This document shows, in pieces, positions 35,701 through 47,500 of a stretch of DNA of 64,000 nucleotides. Origin of the DNA: Branchiostoma floridae (taxonomy: Eukaryota; Chordata; Leptocardii; Amphioxiformes; Branchiostomatidae); NCBI RefSeq assembly GCF_000003815.2, contig NW_023365732.1, positions 176,894 to 240,893 of the forward strand. Reading direction: 5' to 3'. A model generated the notes under the pieces. It was not told where the DNA came from, ran no database searches, and saw only the letters and a list, made by a program, of their open reading frames with translations. The number at the start of each line of letters is the position of its first letter. The first letter of the stretch is position 1. Both the position numbers and the translations under genes were made by a program.

Positions 35701-36904
35701 TAAGTGAAACATTATACTGACAAGATTTGACTTATGTGTAACAGAGGTACCGACAAGAATAATTATGAAAACGTTTAGTTTATATCAAATACGTATGGAC
35801 TCCGTTAGCCAGTAATGACCGTGTTTTTTTGTAAATACAACTGGTTTATAGCCATAATTTGAGTGTCCGTTTTATTTAGTTAGATTCACCGGGTAAGAAA
35901 TATACAGTAACAGTGCCATACAAAGCATAGTATGAATATGATACATTGATTAATTGCGATTTAATTTATTAGAATTGCAACGATAAGTGATCATAAATGT
36001 GATTGTGCACGCGGCCACAAGACAATGACTGAATTCAAGCTTGCATATCAGCGAATACGAGGGAACAATCCAAATATTTATATTTCATCACATTTCACAA
36101 TTTTGCAGTGATACTAATATGCTATGTAGTGATACTAATAAAGGATTGTTACTTCTGTACGGGGTATTGCATTTGGCGCCCAGCGGCTTGGACATGACCA
36201 GGTACATATTTATATGATTTATTTATTTCTGTATTCTTAATTATCTCAATTGCTAAGCCATACTTTCCATGAAGGCCCTGGGTACACGTATACACAAGAG
36301 TCTACTCACAATGCAATACAATGTATATACCTGATGAAGACAAGTCCATCATACAAATCAAAATCATACCAACTCTCATAGTCGTTATCAGTGCCAAGTA
36401 GTATATCGTATAATCAGGGGTCAGAATTGATGTTTTTAGTGTCCTCAAAGAGCGGTCAGTCGTGGTCACTCTAATAGGGCCTTCACACTGAAACCGAATT
36501 AGCAGGAATCAAGCAGAACCAGCCGGAATGAAGTATTTGCAAAATTCGTGCCACATTCGGGGCCATTCGGGTGGGAATTCCAAATGGACTCCCTTCACAC
36601 GAGAAGGAATGAGCGAAAATGCCGTCAGAATGAAAATTCTTTTCTATTCCTGGGAATTCGTAGTGCATTATATATTTTCACTGCATGGCAGATATTCTTT
36701 GGGCCACATTCTAGCAGGATTCGAAGTGGCTTGCCGTTTCGGTTCTCCATCGAATGAGATAAGAATGTTTCGAATAATGTTGGGATGCCGTAGAAATTAC
36801 TAGAAAGCTGGTAGCTGATTACAAGCAAATGTACCTCTGTTTTCTACGGCCGGATTCGAGTCTGACTTAGGGAAGCTGCAATTATCATGATATACTTGTA
36901 TTGT
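35701..36904. other. Unit B spacer with short hydrolase relic
   Basis: Spacer matching 6130-7400. The relic of hydrolase exon 3 (SGLDMTRYI) is at 36170-36215. No other gene. Confidence 0.5.
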
Positions 36905-37145
36905 GCCTAGTTGCATAGGAGTGAGACCTTCTATCAAATATTTGAAGTACATGAACTTCGACATCAGCGGGGGAGGGGGGCACTCTGTTTTCGCAGATGT
37001 AGGCCTCTGAAGTTACATCATTCGGCAAGGGAAATAGTTCTAGTATACAACGCCTTGGACATGGCCCGGTACACGAAGTTCCACCTCAGCGGGGGGAGGG
37101 ACACGGTCGCAGATAGAGGACACTTACGTCAAACCAAAATGTCAG
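36905..37145 (+). pseudogene. Degenerate hydrolase exon-3 relic (unit B)
   Basis: It reads VYNALDMARYTKFHLSGGRD, then frameshifts. It is paralogous to 7400-7652 and 55690-55935. Without the Harbinger MITE, the downstream spacer joins directly at 37150. Confidence 0.6.
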
Positions 37146-37156
37146 TCACTTAAGCT

Positions 37157-37430
37157 AAGGGCACAACCCGTCGTACGTGCAATTTGTCCGTACGTTTTTG
37201 GGGAGGCCACGTCCGCCAAGTATCTCTGAAATGGGGAATGACTGGCAAAAGCAGGGAGGGAGTACGTCAACACCGCAACACAAAGTTTTGCCTGCACGTA
37301 AAGTTCTTCGGCGTATCTCCGTGCTCCAAAATCCGTCGGATTCCCTAAGAGTTCGTACGGAGGCGGTACTTACCACTTACGGATCCCGAAAGATTGCCCA
37401 CTATTTGCACGTACGGCGGGTTGTGCCCTT
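37157..37430. mobile_element. Inverted-repeat element (unit B copy)
   Basis: The ends AAGGGCACAACCCGTCGTAC and the inverse of AAGGGCACAACCCGCCGTAC (37405-37430) match well. It is the best-preserved of the three copies. Confidence 0.65.
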
Positions 37431-37680
37431 AAGTTAGGCTGGTATGCTATGAAACCTGTACCAAGATGTCAGTGTGTGTAGCTTTAACGTTGGCCCATAG
37501 TGATGATCTCCTAGCCTGCATGTGTACGGCCCCATGGGAAACATGAGAGTTCAAAGCTGTTACAAAGTCCACAAAGGCACACCCATAAGGTCACAATGAG
37601 TCATAAACTCGTGACCCAACAAACACAGACTGTTTGTTCCAAGCTGATAGCTTATACTCATAGGTCTACAGTAGCGTAAG

Positions 37681-40295
37681 ATGGCAGCTACCGTGAATGT
37701 GTTCCTTGTGGTTTGCTTTATAATAGTCGGACAGGTCTTAACCATGACAAGCCCAGATCTACAACAGAGGCTACAGGATCTCGACACCTTCATCCAGAAC
37801 CTGATGACATGTGAGTCCAGGCCTGTAGTCGGACTGACCGTGTCCGTGGTCAAGGACGGCCAGACCATCTTTGCCAAGGGGTACGGCCAAAGGGACCTGC
37901 AGACTGGACAAGCTGTGGACAACAGGACTCTCTTCGGAGTCGGCTCCATCTCCAAGTCCTTCACCTCAGCACTGTTAGCGGTCATTCTCGGGGAGAGGGA
38001 AGACGTGAGCTGGGACACCGTCCTGACGGACATCCTGGGGCCGTCCTTCAGGTTCAGGGACCGGTTCCGTACCGAAGAAGCGACCATACGAGGCCTCCTA
38101 GCCCACAAAATCGCACTAGAGAACCCGTGGTACGTTGCCGTAATAATGGGACAAGACATCGACAGATCGTAGTTTGCACAGTAGGTTTTTTTCCGTTATA
38201 AATAATTATCAGTAGTTCGCCCATTGTCCGTTCTAGATTTGCGATATAAAAACAGCCAGCCTTATGCACACGTATACTCGGAGGAATTACTACATATTTC
38301 AGTTTTGGTCAACCGACAAATGGAGGTTCATAAACACCGTAGAAGAGAGCATCAACTTTGACTTTAGCATTGACTTTGACATCAGCCAAAGTTAATATTT
38401 GTTTTCGTTTCCGAACTTCACGTATAAATTTGAAGTGCTTGCATACTTGACTGTGGCTTCGCTTGAGCCTCTTGCTTTGATACCTCCGCTAGACAATGTC
38501 TATTGTGATGAAAGATGAATGGATGGAACATTCATGATAAATCACTCACATTTCTATGAGCGACAATGCTAAAGGTCGCTGTCCAATGTATAATATACAG
38601 ATAACACACAGGAAATACTGTACGGATTTTTTCTAAACTAAGTTGATTTTTTGTAGCCAGTTTTTAACCCTATTCAGGGGGGGGGGGGGGGGGGCTTTTG
38701 AGGCTCTCGCCAACTTCGATGTCCTATAACGCCAGAACGCCTTACGCTGAAGCCACTAAATTTGGTGAGTTTTCCTAAAATATTGTTGGCAACAATTTTA
38801 CGAAGTTTGACAAATTTTCCATTTTTTTCGTGTTGCCATGGCAACCGTTTGCTGACAGGCAGTTTTGCCAAAAATCACTATTTTTGGTTCTAACAATGTA
38901 TTTTTCACATTTATTTGCTATATTACTGCTATTTTGTTACATAAATGAAATCTTATATTATTTAGCATATCTTTCATAATTATATATGCATAAATTATGC
39001 TAATTTGATGACGTCATCAGCCCAAAATCCAAGATGGCGGACCGTATGGCCAGATCAAGAATAACAAGCTAATTATCCCTTAAAATTTGTAACTACCTGG
39101 TATTTTTTCATCAAAAACCATCTAAATGAATGAATGGATGAATTTAGTCTATTTCCATTGCCATTTGTGATTATTTGTTGCAAAAAAAGTAGTTTTAGAA
39201 ATTCAAGTTGGTGGATATAATATGGCGGAGCCTAACTCGTATCTTAGATGTGCATGACGTCATTTTATGACGTCATCATGACGTCTCGATGTTGCTATTG
39301 GCAATACAAGTCGTAATAAACATTATCATCTTGTTATCTGCACTTGTTGTTACATTTTTGTAGTATAACTTGAAGTTTTCTGAGAATACCCTTTTTTCAT
39401 GGGTCCGGCCAATATAATCAAATTGATGACGTCATAATTACGTCATCTTACGTCAACGTAACGTCAAACGTCAAATACTTGTCAGATATTATGTCGATAT
39501 CATGTCCTGAAAATTTGGTGGCCCTACGGCATGTAGTTCAAGAGTTAGAGGACTTAGAAGTGGAGGGCCTCAAAAGCCCCCCCCCCCCCCGGTCCAGGGA
39601 TGACCAAAAAAGCCCGGTCTGAATAGTTAAAGATTTTAATTGGCATTTTTCTTTGACATCTAGGAAACTGTTACGATACATTATTCATCCATTTTCATCT
39701 TGCGTCCCTGGGGAGCACCAGAGTTATCAAAGAATTAGTCAAAATTACATATCATAAAATAGGTGGAGGGAGGTCTTGCGTTTAGCGTTTGTGACTGGAT
39801 TCAAATTCTTAGCGGCTCGCTATGTTGTGCCGTAGAAAAAGGAAATTTATACCTATTTCCCCACTCGACTAAGGCGAATGTTAGTACCTAGCTTTGTGTA
39901 GGGGCGTCCCCTCAGATGGTACAGACATACAGTACAAAGAGGTAGGCCCCGTTTTTTTTAGGAAATACACCTCGAAAACGTTAAAAATCCCACCATACTT
40001 ATCAAAGAGGGTAGGGTGTGAGTGGATCAAACCTTAAAGTCAGGTACTTGCAGCTTATAAATATACTGTAAAGGTGTAACAAACCAGTTTTGCTTAAAGG
40101 TTAAAGTCCATACCCCTAGTTCATCAAGAACAAGCAAACACGACATGAATTGTCATTGAGATTTTCTCTTATTGAGAATTTCCCTTGCAGACGAGTGCGG
40201 TACTACAGGGAGATCTACCCATTCCGTACCACCTTTCGTTACAATGACGTCATGTACACGCTGGCCGCGCACGTCGCCGAAAGGCTTGCCGGAAA
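37681..40295 (+). pseudogene. Beta-lactamase-like hydrolase, unit B (nonsense mutation and 3' truncation)
   Basis: Exon 1 is 37681-38180: signal peptide MAATVNVFLVVCFIIVGQ, mature start TSPDLQQRLQDLDTF, and SxxK active site in VGSISKSFTSALL. The codon GAG of the intact copy (57173-57175) is TAG here (38170-38172). The splice donor GTAGGT remains. Exon 2 begins at 40191 (RVRYYREIYPFRTTFRYND...) but similarity ends near 40295 at RLAG, and no later exon follows before TPR gene 3. Intron 1 carries a TTAA element (38668-39626). This copy therefore cannot make the full enzyme; a secreted 163-residue N-terminal piece is all that could result. Confidence 0.85.
38668..39626. mobile_element. piggyBac-like TTAA element, second copy
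   Basis: TTAA (38664-38667, 39627-39630) flanks CCCTATTCAG at left and GGTCTGAATAG at right (two Gs lost). The internal sequence is the inverse of the element at 11600-13639, with long G runs near the ends and TGACGTCAT motifs. The hydrolase intron in unit C has the empty site near 57698. Confidence 0.75.
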
Positions 40296-41504
40296 TTCAG
40301 GTATCTCACTGGACTTGGGGTACTGGTACTGCGGGGTTCGTTCACTGCGGCATTGTTGTGAATATAAAAGTATGCGCGACAAAACGATGCTATGAATGCC
40401 CACGTATCCATTCTACATAAAAGATTCCTATAGATACACTCAATAAAGCTTGTAAAATATGTCATAGCAGTGGTGTCATTCTCTTTATCTTCGAAATGAC
40501 GGCAAAGCATTGCTAGGGGACGCTTTTGAGCCATGACTTGAAGAACGGAATGAGGCTTACTTCCGAAAATAATTTCATCAGGTTGGTAGAATATGGGATA
40601 TAGAAGAATTCTTGTACAAAACCAAAATTAAACTCACTTGCTTACATTTCGGTGTGAGGCTTCTTTGGCAGCGAATAAATTCCAGCTTTACTATGAATTT
40701 CTAGGTGAATATATGCATAAACGTGCATATGCTGCTTGAGGGATTCTTACGTTCAAATGAAGGCTTAATCGCTCAAAATGCGACCTGTCCTTGGTACTGA
40801 AAAGTATTGATATTCACACACAATATCAGACACAAATACACAGTACTGCTACAGAAGTTGAGCAAAAATTGGGCATGTAAGAATAATTGAAGGGACAAAA
40901 ACATACTATCACAACCAATAAATCTTTTATTTCTGTATTTAATATAACAGTGAGTAATGATTATAGACAAAATAAGATAAGTATTCTAGATATGCAGATA
41001 TAAAATAAATGAAATACAGACACTTGTACAGTTAATTGTATCAAATCAAAACTGGATTCAGTGACCTGAAGTTACTACCGAAATATCGAAATTCGATTGT
41101 CTTGGATGGGACAGGTAATCTATGGGGACGGGGGGGGGGGCAGAATAGGTATGTTCCCGCGCTACTATCTCAAAGACTATCATTTACGAAATAAGACTGA
41201 CATGGGTAAGGCGCAGCTGCTGCGAAATGCAGTAATTGTTTAAACAAATGCATGTGATATTACATGTAATCTCAGTGTATATCTGACTTCCTTCTGAAAC
41301 TGCCACGTCATTTTCTGTATTTTCACAACAGGGGACTCCCATGGCAGATTTGTAGCTCCACTCACACAACCCCCACCCTCGCCCGATGCAGCTAATACCT
41401 TCTCGCTTTACAGTTACTGTATGTAAATGACAGAAACTGAAGACGTCAGAATACCAGACCTTATTTAAACAAACAGGTTAGCGTGACTAAATCACTGACT
41501 TAGA
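40296..41504. other. Region upstream of TPR gene 3
   Basis: From about 41205 it matches the region before TPR gene 2 (9319-9565 and 10091-10134). This likely holds the promoter, but I see no convincing TATA box or other motif. 40860-41010 resembles the interior of the Harbinger element at 9567. A G-run lies at 41130-41142. Confidence 0.4.
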
Positions 41505-44500
41505 ATGATAAACTCGTTGCGGCGTGAACAGGAAGCAAGCAGCTCTTTTGAGCTCAGACATCGCTGGACAAAGCAAGAAGATGTCCATGACGGTGATCTA
41601 TTGTCAGGGTAGGCGAAAACTCTGTTTGTTTTGGGGGAGCAAATAAGATACTTTGAGGACTAGACTTGCAACAACAGGTGATTTTTTGGCCTGGCCTAAG
41701 CACTAAGTACATTTATGCAGGTCGACACGCTACCTGATATGTTTACGAGTATAAGCTTTCTTTTAGTGCATTTCACCTTTCACCTTTAAACTTATAATGA
41801 CGTAATAATGTTGACACGAGCAATGTGACACCTGTTTGTATTCAAGTCAGGCAAATAGAGCTAACAAGGGCATCTGTACCTGTGGATGTAAGTAGAACTT
41901 CCTTTACGAATTCCGCCATGTTGAGGGTCTGTGAGAAACTCAGTGAGGCGGACGCGAAGGGCAGGAGGTACGGACTAGCCCGTGCGGAGACAGGCTACCT
42001 CCGTGCCCTGGTGGACGCCGTGGCTGACAAGGACAGGCTGGCGGAAGTGGAGCTACTCAAAAGTCTGGGTGACGTGAACTTGGAGAAGGGAAGACGCGAG
42101 AAGGATGTAGGGAGGTTCAACATGGCCTTGGCACTTTATGTGGCTGCTATGGTCCGGTGTGGCTATCGGGATCAGGGGGATGGTATAGAACACCGATACG
42201 AATACGCGGAGAGACTTTTACAAGGGGTGACGTCAAAGGGGTCACAGGGTCAGGAACCACAAACTGAAGACAAGGAGACGACTACACCTGCAAAGGTGAC
42301 TCTGAAGTTTCAAAACCTCGACAAGAAACGGGCTGCCGGTGGTAACACAGACTCCATGCTGGTTGGATACGCACAATTAATAGTAGAGGGAATAGTAAAC
42401 GAGAACAACATGTTACAAACAGAAGCGATCAAAAGCCTCGGTGATGTGTACCTGAAAAGAGGAACAGAAACTAGAGACACTAGAGACTTAACCAGAGCTA
42501 CTGCCCTGTACAACACGGCACTGGCGCGGTGTAACAACGTTCAGGTATCAGTTGCCATTGTCCACCGCTTGCTGTACACAGCAAAAATCAGGCAGGACAT
42601 CACCACAAAAAGCATAAAGGTGAGTGTTAGCGATAAAGACAATCTATGCATCTTGTTACCTCCATGAAAAATGGATGTATAGTTTTTGGCTTGTGTGTTT
42701 GTATGTGTGTGTGTTTCCGGATGTCCGGATATGTTTGGTCAGTACAACATTAGAACCACTTGATGGACTACAACAATATTCAGTATGTGGGTAGGGGCCC
42801 GGGTTAGAAAGACGAAGGTCAAGGTCAATTTTGGCCCCTGGTATGTGACCTTGGTACAGCAGCAGAACTTCCATTTTGTGTATGATTTTTTTTGTGGCAG
42901 ATGATGTTCGGATGTGCTTGTAATATACGGAAGAGGTGATGTATGTTTGGGCCCCCTAACTGCTCTGGAAATGGAGGGGCATTTTTGTCAAAATCTTCAA
43001 AGGAGCATAACGGAACGTAGGAACAATGGATTTCCATGATATTTAGCATGCAGGTATCTGTGGTACAGATGTACATAATGAAGTACAAATTATGCAAAAT
43101 TGGACTTAATTTGCATACTAAATGAGGAAAATCGATATCTAGTGTTTATTTTTTAATATTGGACTCAAATACATGTAACATATGTAGTTTGTGACAGGTG
43201 GAAGATATCAAAAAGCCCCCAGTTTGCATAATTAATGTGAACGTGTTCTAATTCTTCTCATTACATGTAGTAAATGATTCGATTGTCAACATTGTGACTT
43301 GTGTAAGTTAGTTAATGGTGTACACAAGCAAGCATAAATGTCATGGCTGTTGGCATCCGTCTGTCTCGGAAGACAATGGTAGGCAGACAGGTTGGGTTAG
43401 GCGACCCGTCTGCCTGGCCTGCACTTGGGTTTTTACGGTGAAGGAGGGGTGTGCACTCCCTTCTCCACCCTCTCGTCTACTGTCGCACTAAGTCATACAG
43501 AGGCAACTGTATGCAACGTGTAAAACGGCCCCAGCAGATGCAGGTTTGTTATTTGGAGTTTCCGTCTCCTAGGAAGACATCCGACCAAGGATGCAAGGGC
43601 TTCCTCCTACCCCTGATCTGCTGACTCGTGTGTCATGGCGGGTGCGTCATGCCCGAACATGCCCCTAGGACAAATGGGGGAATTTCAATGGCTCGCCACT
43701 TCGCAATGTGCAAACGTAGCCTGCCATGCAGTCGTGGGTTTTCAGAACCCTGTTCAGAAATTATCTCGCCGCCATCTAATAATGAAACGAGACAAAAGAT
43801 ATACCTTGCGCGTTTTGTACTCCGCGCAAACCTTGGCAAAGTGTCCTTCATTGCCACAAGAGTAGCATGTCTGCCTGAGAAGTGGGACCGCGTGGCGCAA
43901 TCGGCAGTCTCAGGCCCAAGATGTCCTGAGTTCGAATCCGGCTGCCGTGTCACCGATCTTGTGCCCTTGGGAAAGGCACTTTACACGACTTTCCTCACTT
44001 AACTCAGGTGTGAATGAGTACGTAGCTGCGGCTAGTGGCAGTGACAGGTCTTTGTAGCAGTAACAGGAAGCATAAATTATGCAGATATAGTAATAATATA
44101 TAAAAGTCATTTGTATAATCAGAATATTTCATGGAGGTATGAGCTCTCCGAACTCTCGTTTGTTTACTTCTGCTATGATATGGGGTTAGTGTGTTTTGTA
44201 TCTTTGAGGAAAGGATAGTTCCAGAAGTCGTGAATATATTTTCACAATGTTTGGTCTGTGCGTAGAGGATGATGACGGCTTAATGATGACATGTGCTCTA
44301 TTATATTGGGCCCATGTAGTCAATGATGCCCCTCCAATGACGTGAGGAAATTCATATTACAGTTGACCATTCATCAAAGTTTTAATTATGCGTTAGATAA
44401 CACGCACGATTGCCCACCTGTTAGTCATTCCTGGGTCTCCATTTGTTTTGTAGAAGTCAACTCGGACACAACGACAACAAGACGTGCAAAAACGAAAGGA

Positions 44501-47500
44501 CCACGCCTCTCCCTTCTCAACTGCAACCTCAAGTGACAACACTACTGACCGAATGCGCCGTCCACACAGGTAGGTACAGTGAATGGTATAGGGGATGCTG
44601 GTTCTTTATTATTGATTTGGACTACCCTATAAGGCATACAAATCTCTGTGTATTGTAAAATGATAAAACAGACATTTTGTTATTCCTTTTCAGTACCCCG
44701 GAAGTACAAAAAGTTGAAACCTCGACAGGAGTCGACGATGACATGTTAGTGCCACCAAGTTTTTTGTTTTGTTTTCGCAAGTGTTTAAAATTAGCCTGGA
44801 ATCCAGCCGTGTTGTGCTTTGGTCGCTCTGCTTCTGCCAACACGTCTGGCATTCGTTAGCATTGGACGTCACTAATGAGCAGACTCGTGAATATTCATAT
44901 TTATTTCTCTTTGCTGATTGGATGACCTCTGAGAGAAGAACACCAATCGCGAGGCGCCATTTCTCACGTGATCTGTTGTGATACAGTGGTCATGCAGACG
45001 AAAAGTTCGCGGGAAAGATAGAAGTAGTGTTCCGTTCGATTACGAACTATAAACATGATTTTGTGTGTTCCAACATCCAATCAAAAATCCCGCATAAAAT
45101 CTCTGCGAATATTCAAATGCCGATCGTTCCAATGCTAACGAAAGCCAGACGTGTTGGGAGCGACCCAAGCACAACACGGCTGGATTCCAGGCTACTTTAA
45201 AATGACTCTTAAATGTAAATTCTCTCGTTCAAAAACCGAAGAGATGAACCTAACCTATATGCTAATGAAAATATACGCAGACAATTCAAGAAGCTTTATG
45301 ATATTCGGTATTTGGGTAGGTGTGGGCAAAAACAAAGTGTATGTTGATTGCGGCCCTTCCGGTGGCTTGCTGTACTGCAGCAAAAATTCCGGTTCCTTAT
45401 TCCGTTCTCTGGAGATGCCCCTTCATGGTAGATGCCTCTTGGGTTTATGAATAAATGGTATATCTTTGCGCCCCCTAGCAGTTTTTGAGGAACCGTGTGG
45501 TATTTGAAATTTTGAAAGTGATTTTTTGGGGGTCATAGGAATTTCAAACATGTGACCGATGTAGCTGAGAAAGAGGGCAACATAGATAGATACCATATGT
45601 GCCAATAGATTCAATTCAAAAATTTGTGTTATTACATTTGACATCCATGGTTACTAAAACTTCACTTGTATCCAAGATGCGCTTTTCTAAAAGTTAAATA
45701 CGATTCGAATGATAGATTTCGTAATAGTTTTATCTGATGACGACCTATTTACAGTGCATACGAAGAACATCTACAGGATGGCTGCAGGGCCCTGCAGACT
45801 GGAGACCTGGACAAGGCAGAACAAAACTTTGCAGCTGCGCTCAAGTCTGTTCATATCCAAGGTGAGTCTAAGTATGAACCTGGTTCAAAGAATTTTAGAG
45901 TAAATGCTTGCAAATAGTCCGTGATCCTAAATGATTCTTTTCGACACACCGAACTATGTTCACCGCAGATCTGTGAACTACGGATAGATACACTGATAAC
46001 TACGGCCATCGTGGGGTTGTAACAACAAAGTTGTTAATTTAAGTCTTTGTTTGTTTGTTTATTCTTTATTTAACCAGGGTATATAAGCATGTCGCCTGGC
46101 GGCGTTTTTCAAAGCCCCCTTGGGGGAGAACCCGAACATAAATCATACATAGTTCAACGAAACCAAATTAACTTCAATAACATAATCATACATAAAGTTC
46201 TTTGAGACCAAATTACTTAAGTAACATAAACATAAAGATTGTACAAAACCAGATTCAACTTAGGTAACATAAAACCATACTGCCAAATGAGTGAATCAAA
46301 AGTTTAACCTTAACGTGAGATAATAATGATAATAATAATAATATCGGGTGTATTTTGCAGCCAGTAGGTTTGAGTAGGTACACAGGAAACGTAACAGAAA
46401 GAAGCCAAATTTAAGATAAGGATTGAATTTGCATATCAATGTTTTCAAGGTTTTTGAAAATCGCCAGCGTTCTGGCTGATTTGATATGTTGTGGCAGTGA
46501 GTTCCACAGTGCCGCCCCAGAGAATGAAAAGGCTCGTCTTCTGTATTCAAGTTTAGTCTTGGGCAACTGAAGACCACCTTGTGCCCTGAGGCGGGTATTG
46601 TGTGTGTGAACATGTGATAGCTGTGTGAACATTGCAGTGATGTAGGGAGGGGTCAAACCGTTCAGGGCCTTGTAGACGAGAGTAGCTTTGTCCTTTTTGT
46701 GCAGCTCAGCTACTGGGAGCCATTCTAGTGAGTCTAGAAGGCCTGAAGTAGAGTTACTTAACAATGCACACAGCAGATATAAAATCACTACGAAGAAGTA
46801 AAACATACAAATGATGATGTGTAACTTACAGGTCAACACATGGAAGAGGCAGAGACCCTGTACATGTTAGGCAGAGTCTATCTCAAAAGAGGAATCCAGT
46901 CAAAGGACGGAGGCGACTTCACCAAGGCTGCAGCACTCTGTAATGCAGCACTGGTAAGATCGAGTAGAGAAGATATTGAGGAAGCAATCAAGGAAATAAC
47001 TCATGCATTTGTTAAGGAAGTCCTAAAGATTGAACAGAAGGTAGACAGTGATGATACAGAGAAACACAAATTGATGTTGAAGGCGGATAGGGGCTATGTA
47101 CAAGAAGAGATCACAAGAATTGAACAAGAAGTAGATCCTTATAGCCTTGATGACGAGGACCCAAAGATAAAAGATATCGAGATGAAGAGGGTGGAAGCAA
47201 TCAAAGCATTGTGTCAGACACTAGTTCATCAGCGTAAAGTGTTCATAGCTGGCCTTGTAGATGAATGCATGGGGGTAATGCGCCCCCCTCCCTGTAAGTA
47301 CGCCATGATAGGTTTGGGTTCACAAGCCACAGGATTGGTAACACCCTACTCTGATCTGGAATTCGCCCTTTTGGTAGATAAGGAAACTGAGGAAAATGTT
47401 AGTTATTTCCGTAACCTCACACATTATCTGCATCTGAAGGTGATAAATTTAGGTGAGACCATCCTCCCTGCCATGGCGATTAAGTCTCTTAATGATTTCT

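Larger units (their letters stand above)
42620..44453. other. Intron 2 of TPR gene 3
   Basis: 1834 bp. It contains a GGCATCC repeat (43350-43498), a Gag-like fragment (43640-43873) and a tRNA-derived SINE (43885-44010). 44040-44453 is shared with gene 2; 42780-43340 is unique AT-rich DNA. Confidence 0.6.

Noticed and set aside
37560-38159. Minus-strand open frame opposite hydrolase exon 1 (also 56569-57168)
   Set aside because: It is an antisense shadow of a conserved GC-rich coding exon with no recognisable protein.
43885-43960. A functional tRNA gene
   Set aside because: Boxes A and B are present, but the sequence continues as a SINE tail and the acceptor stem does not pair convincingly.
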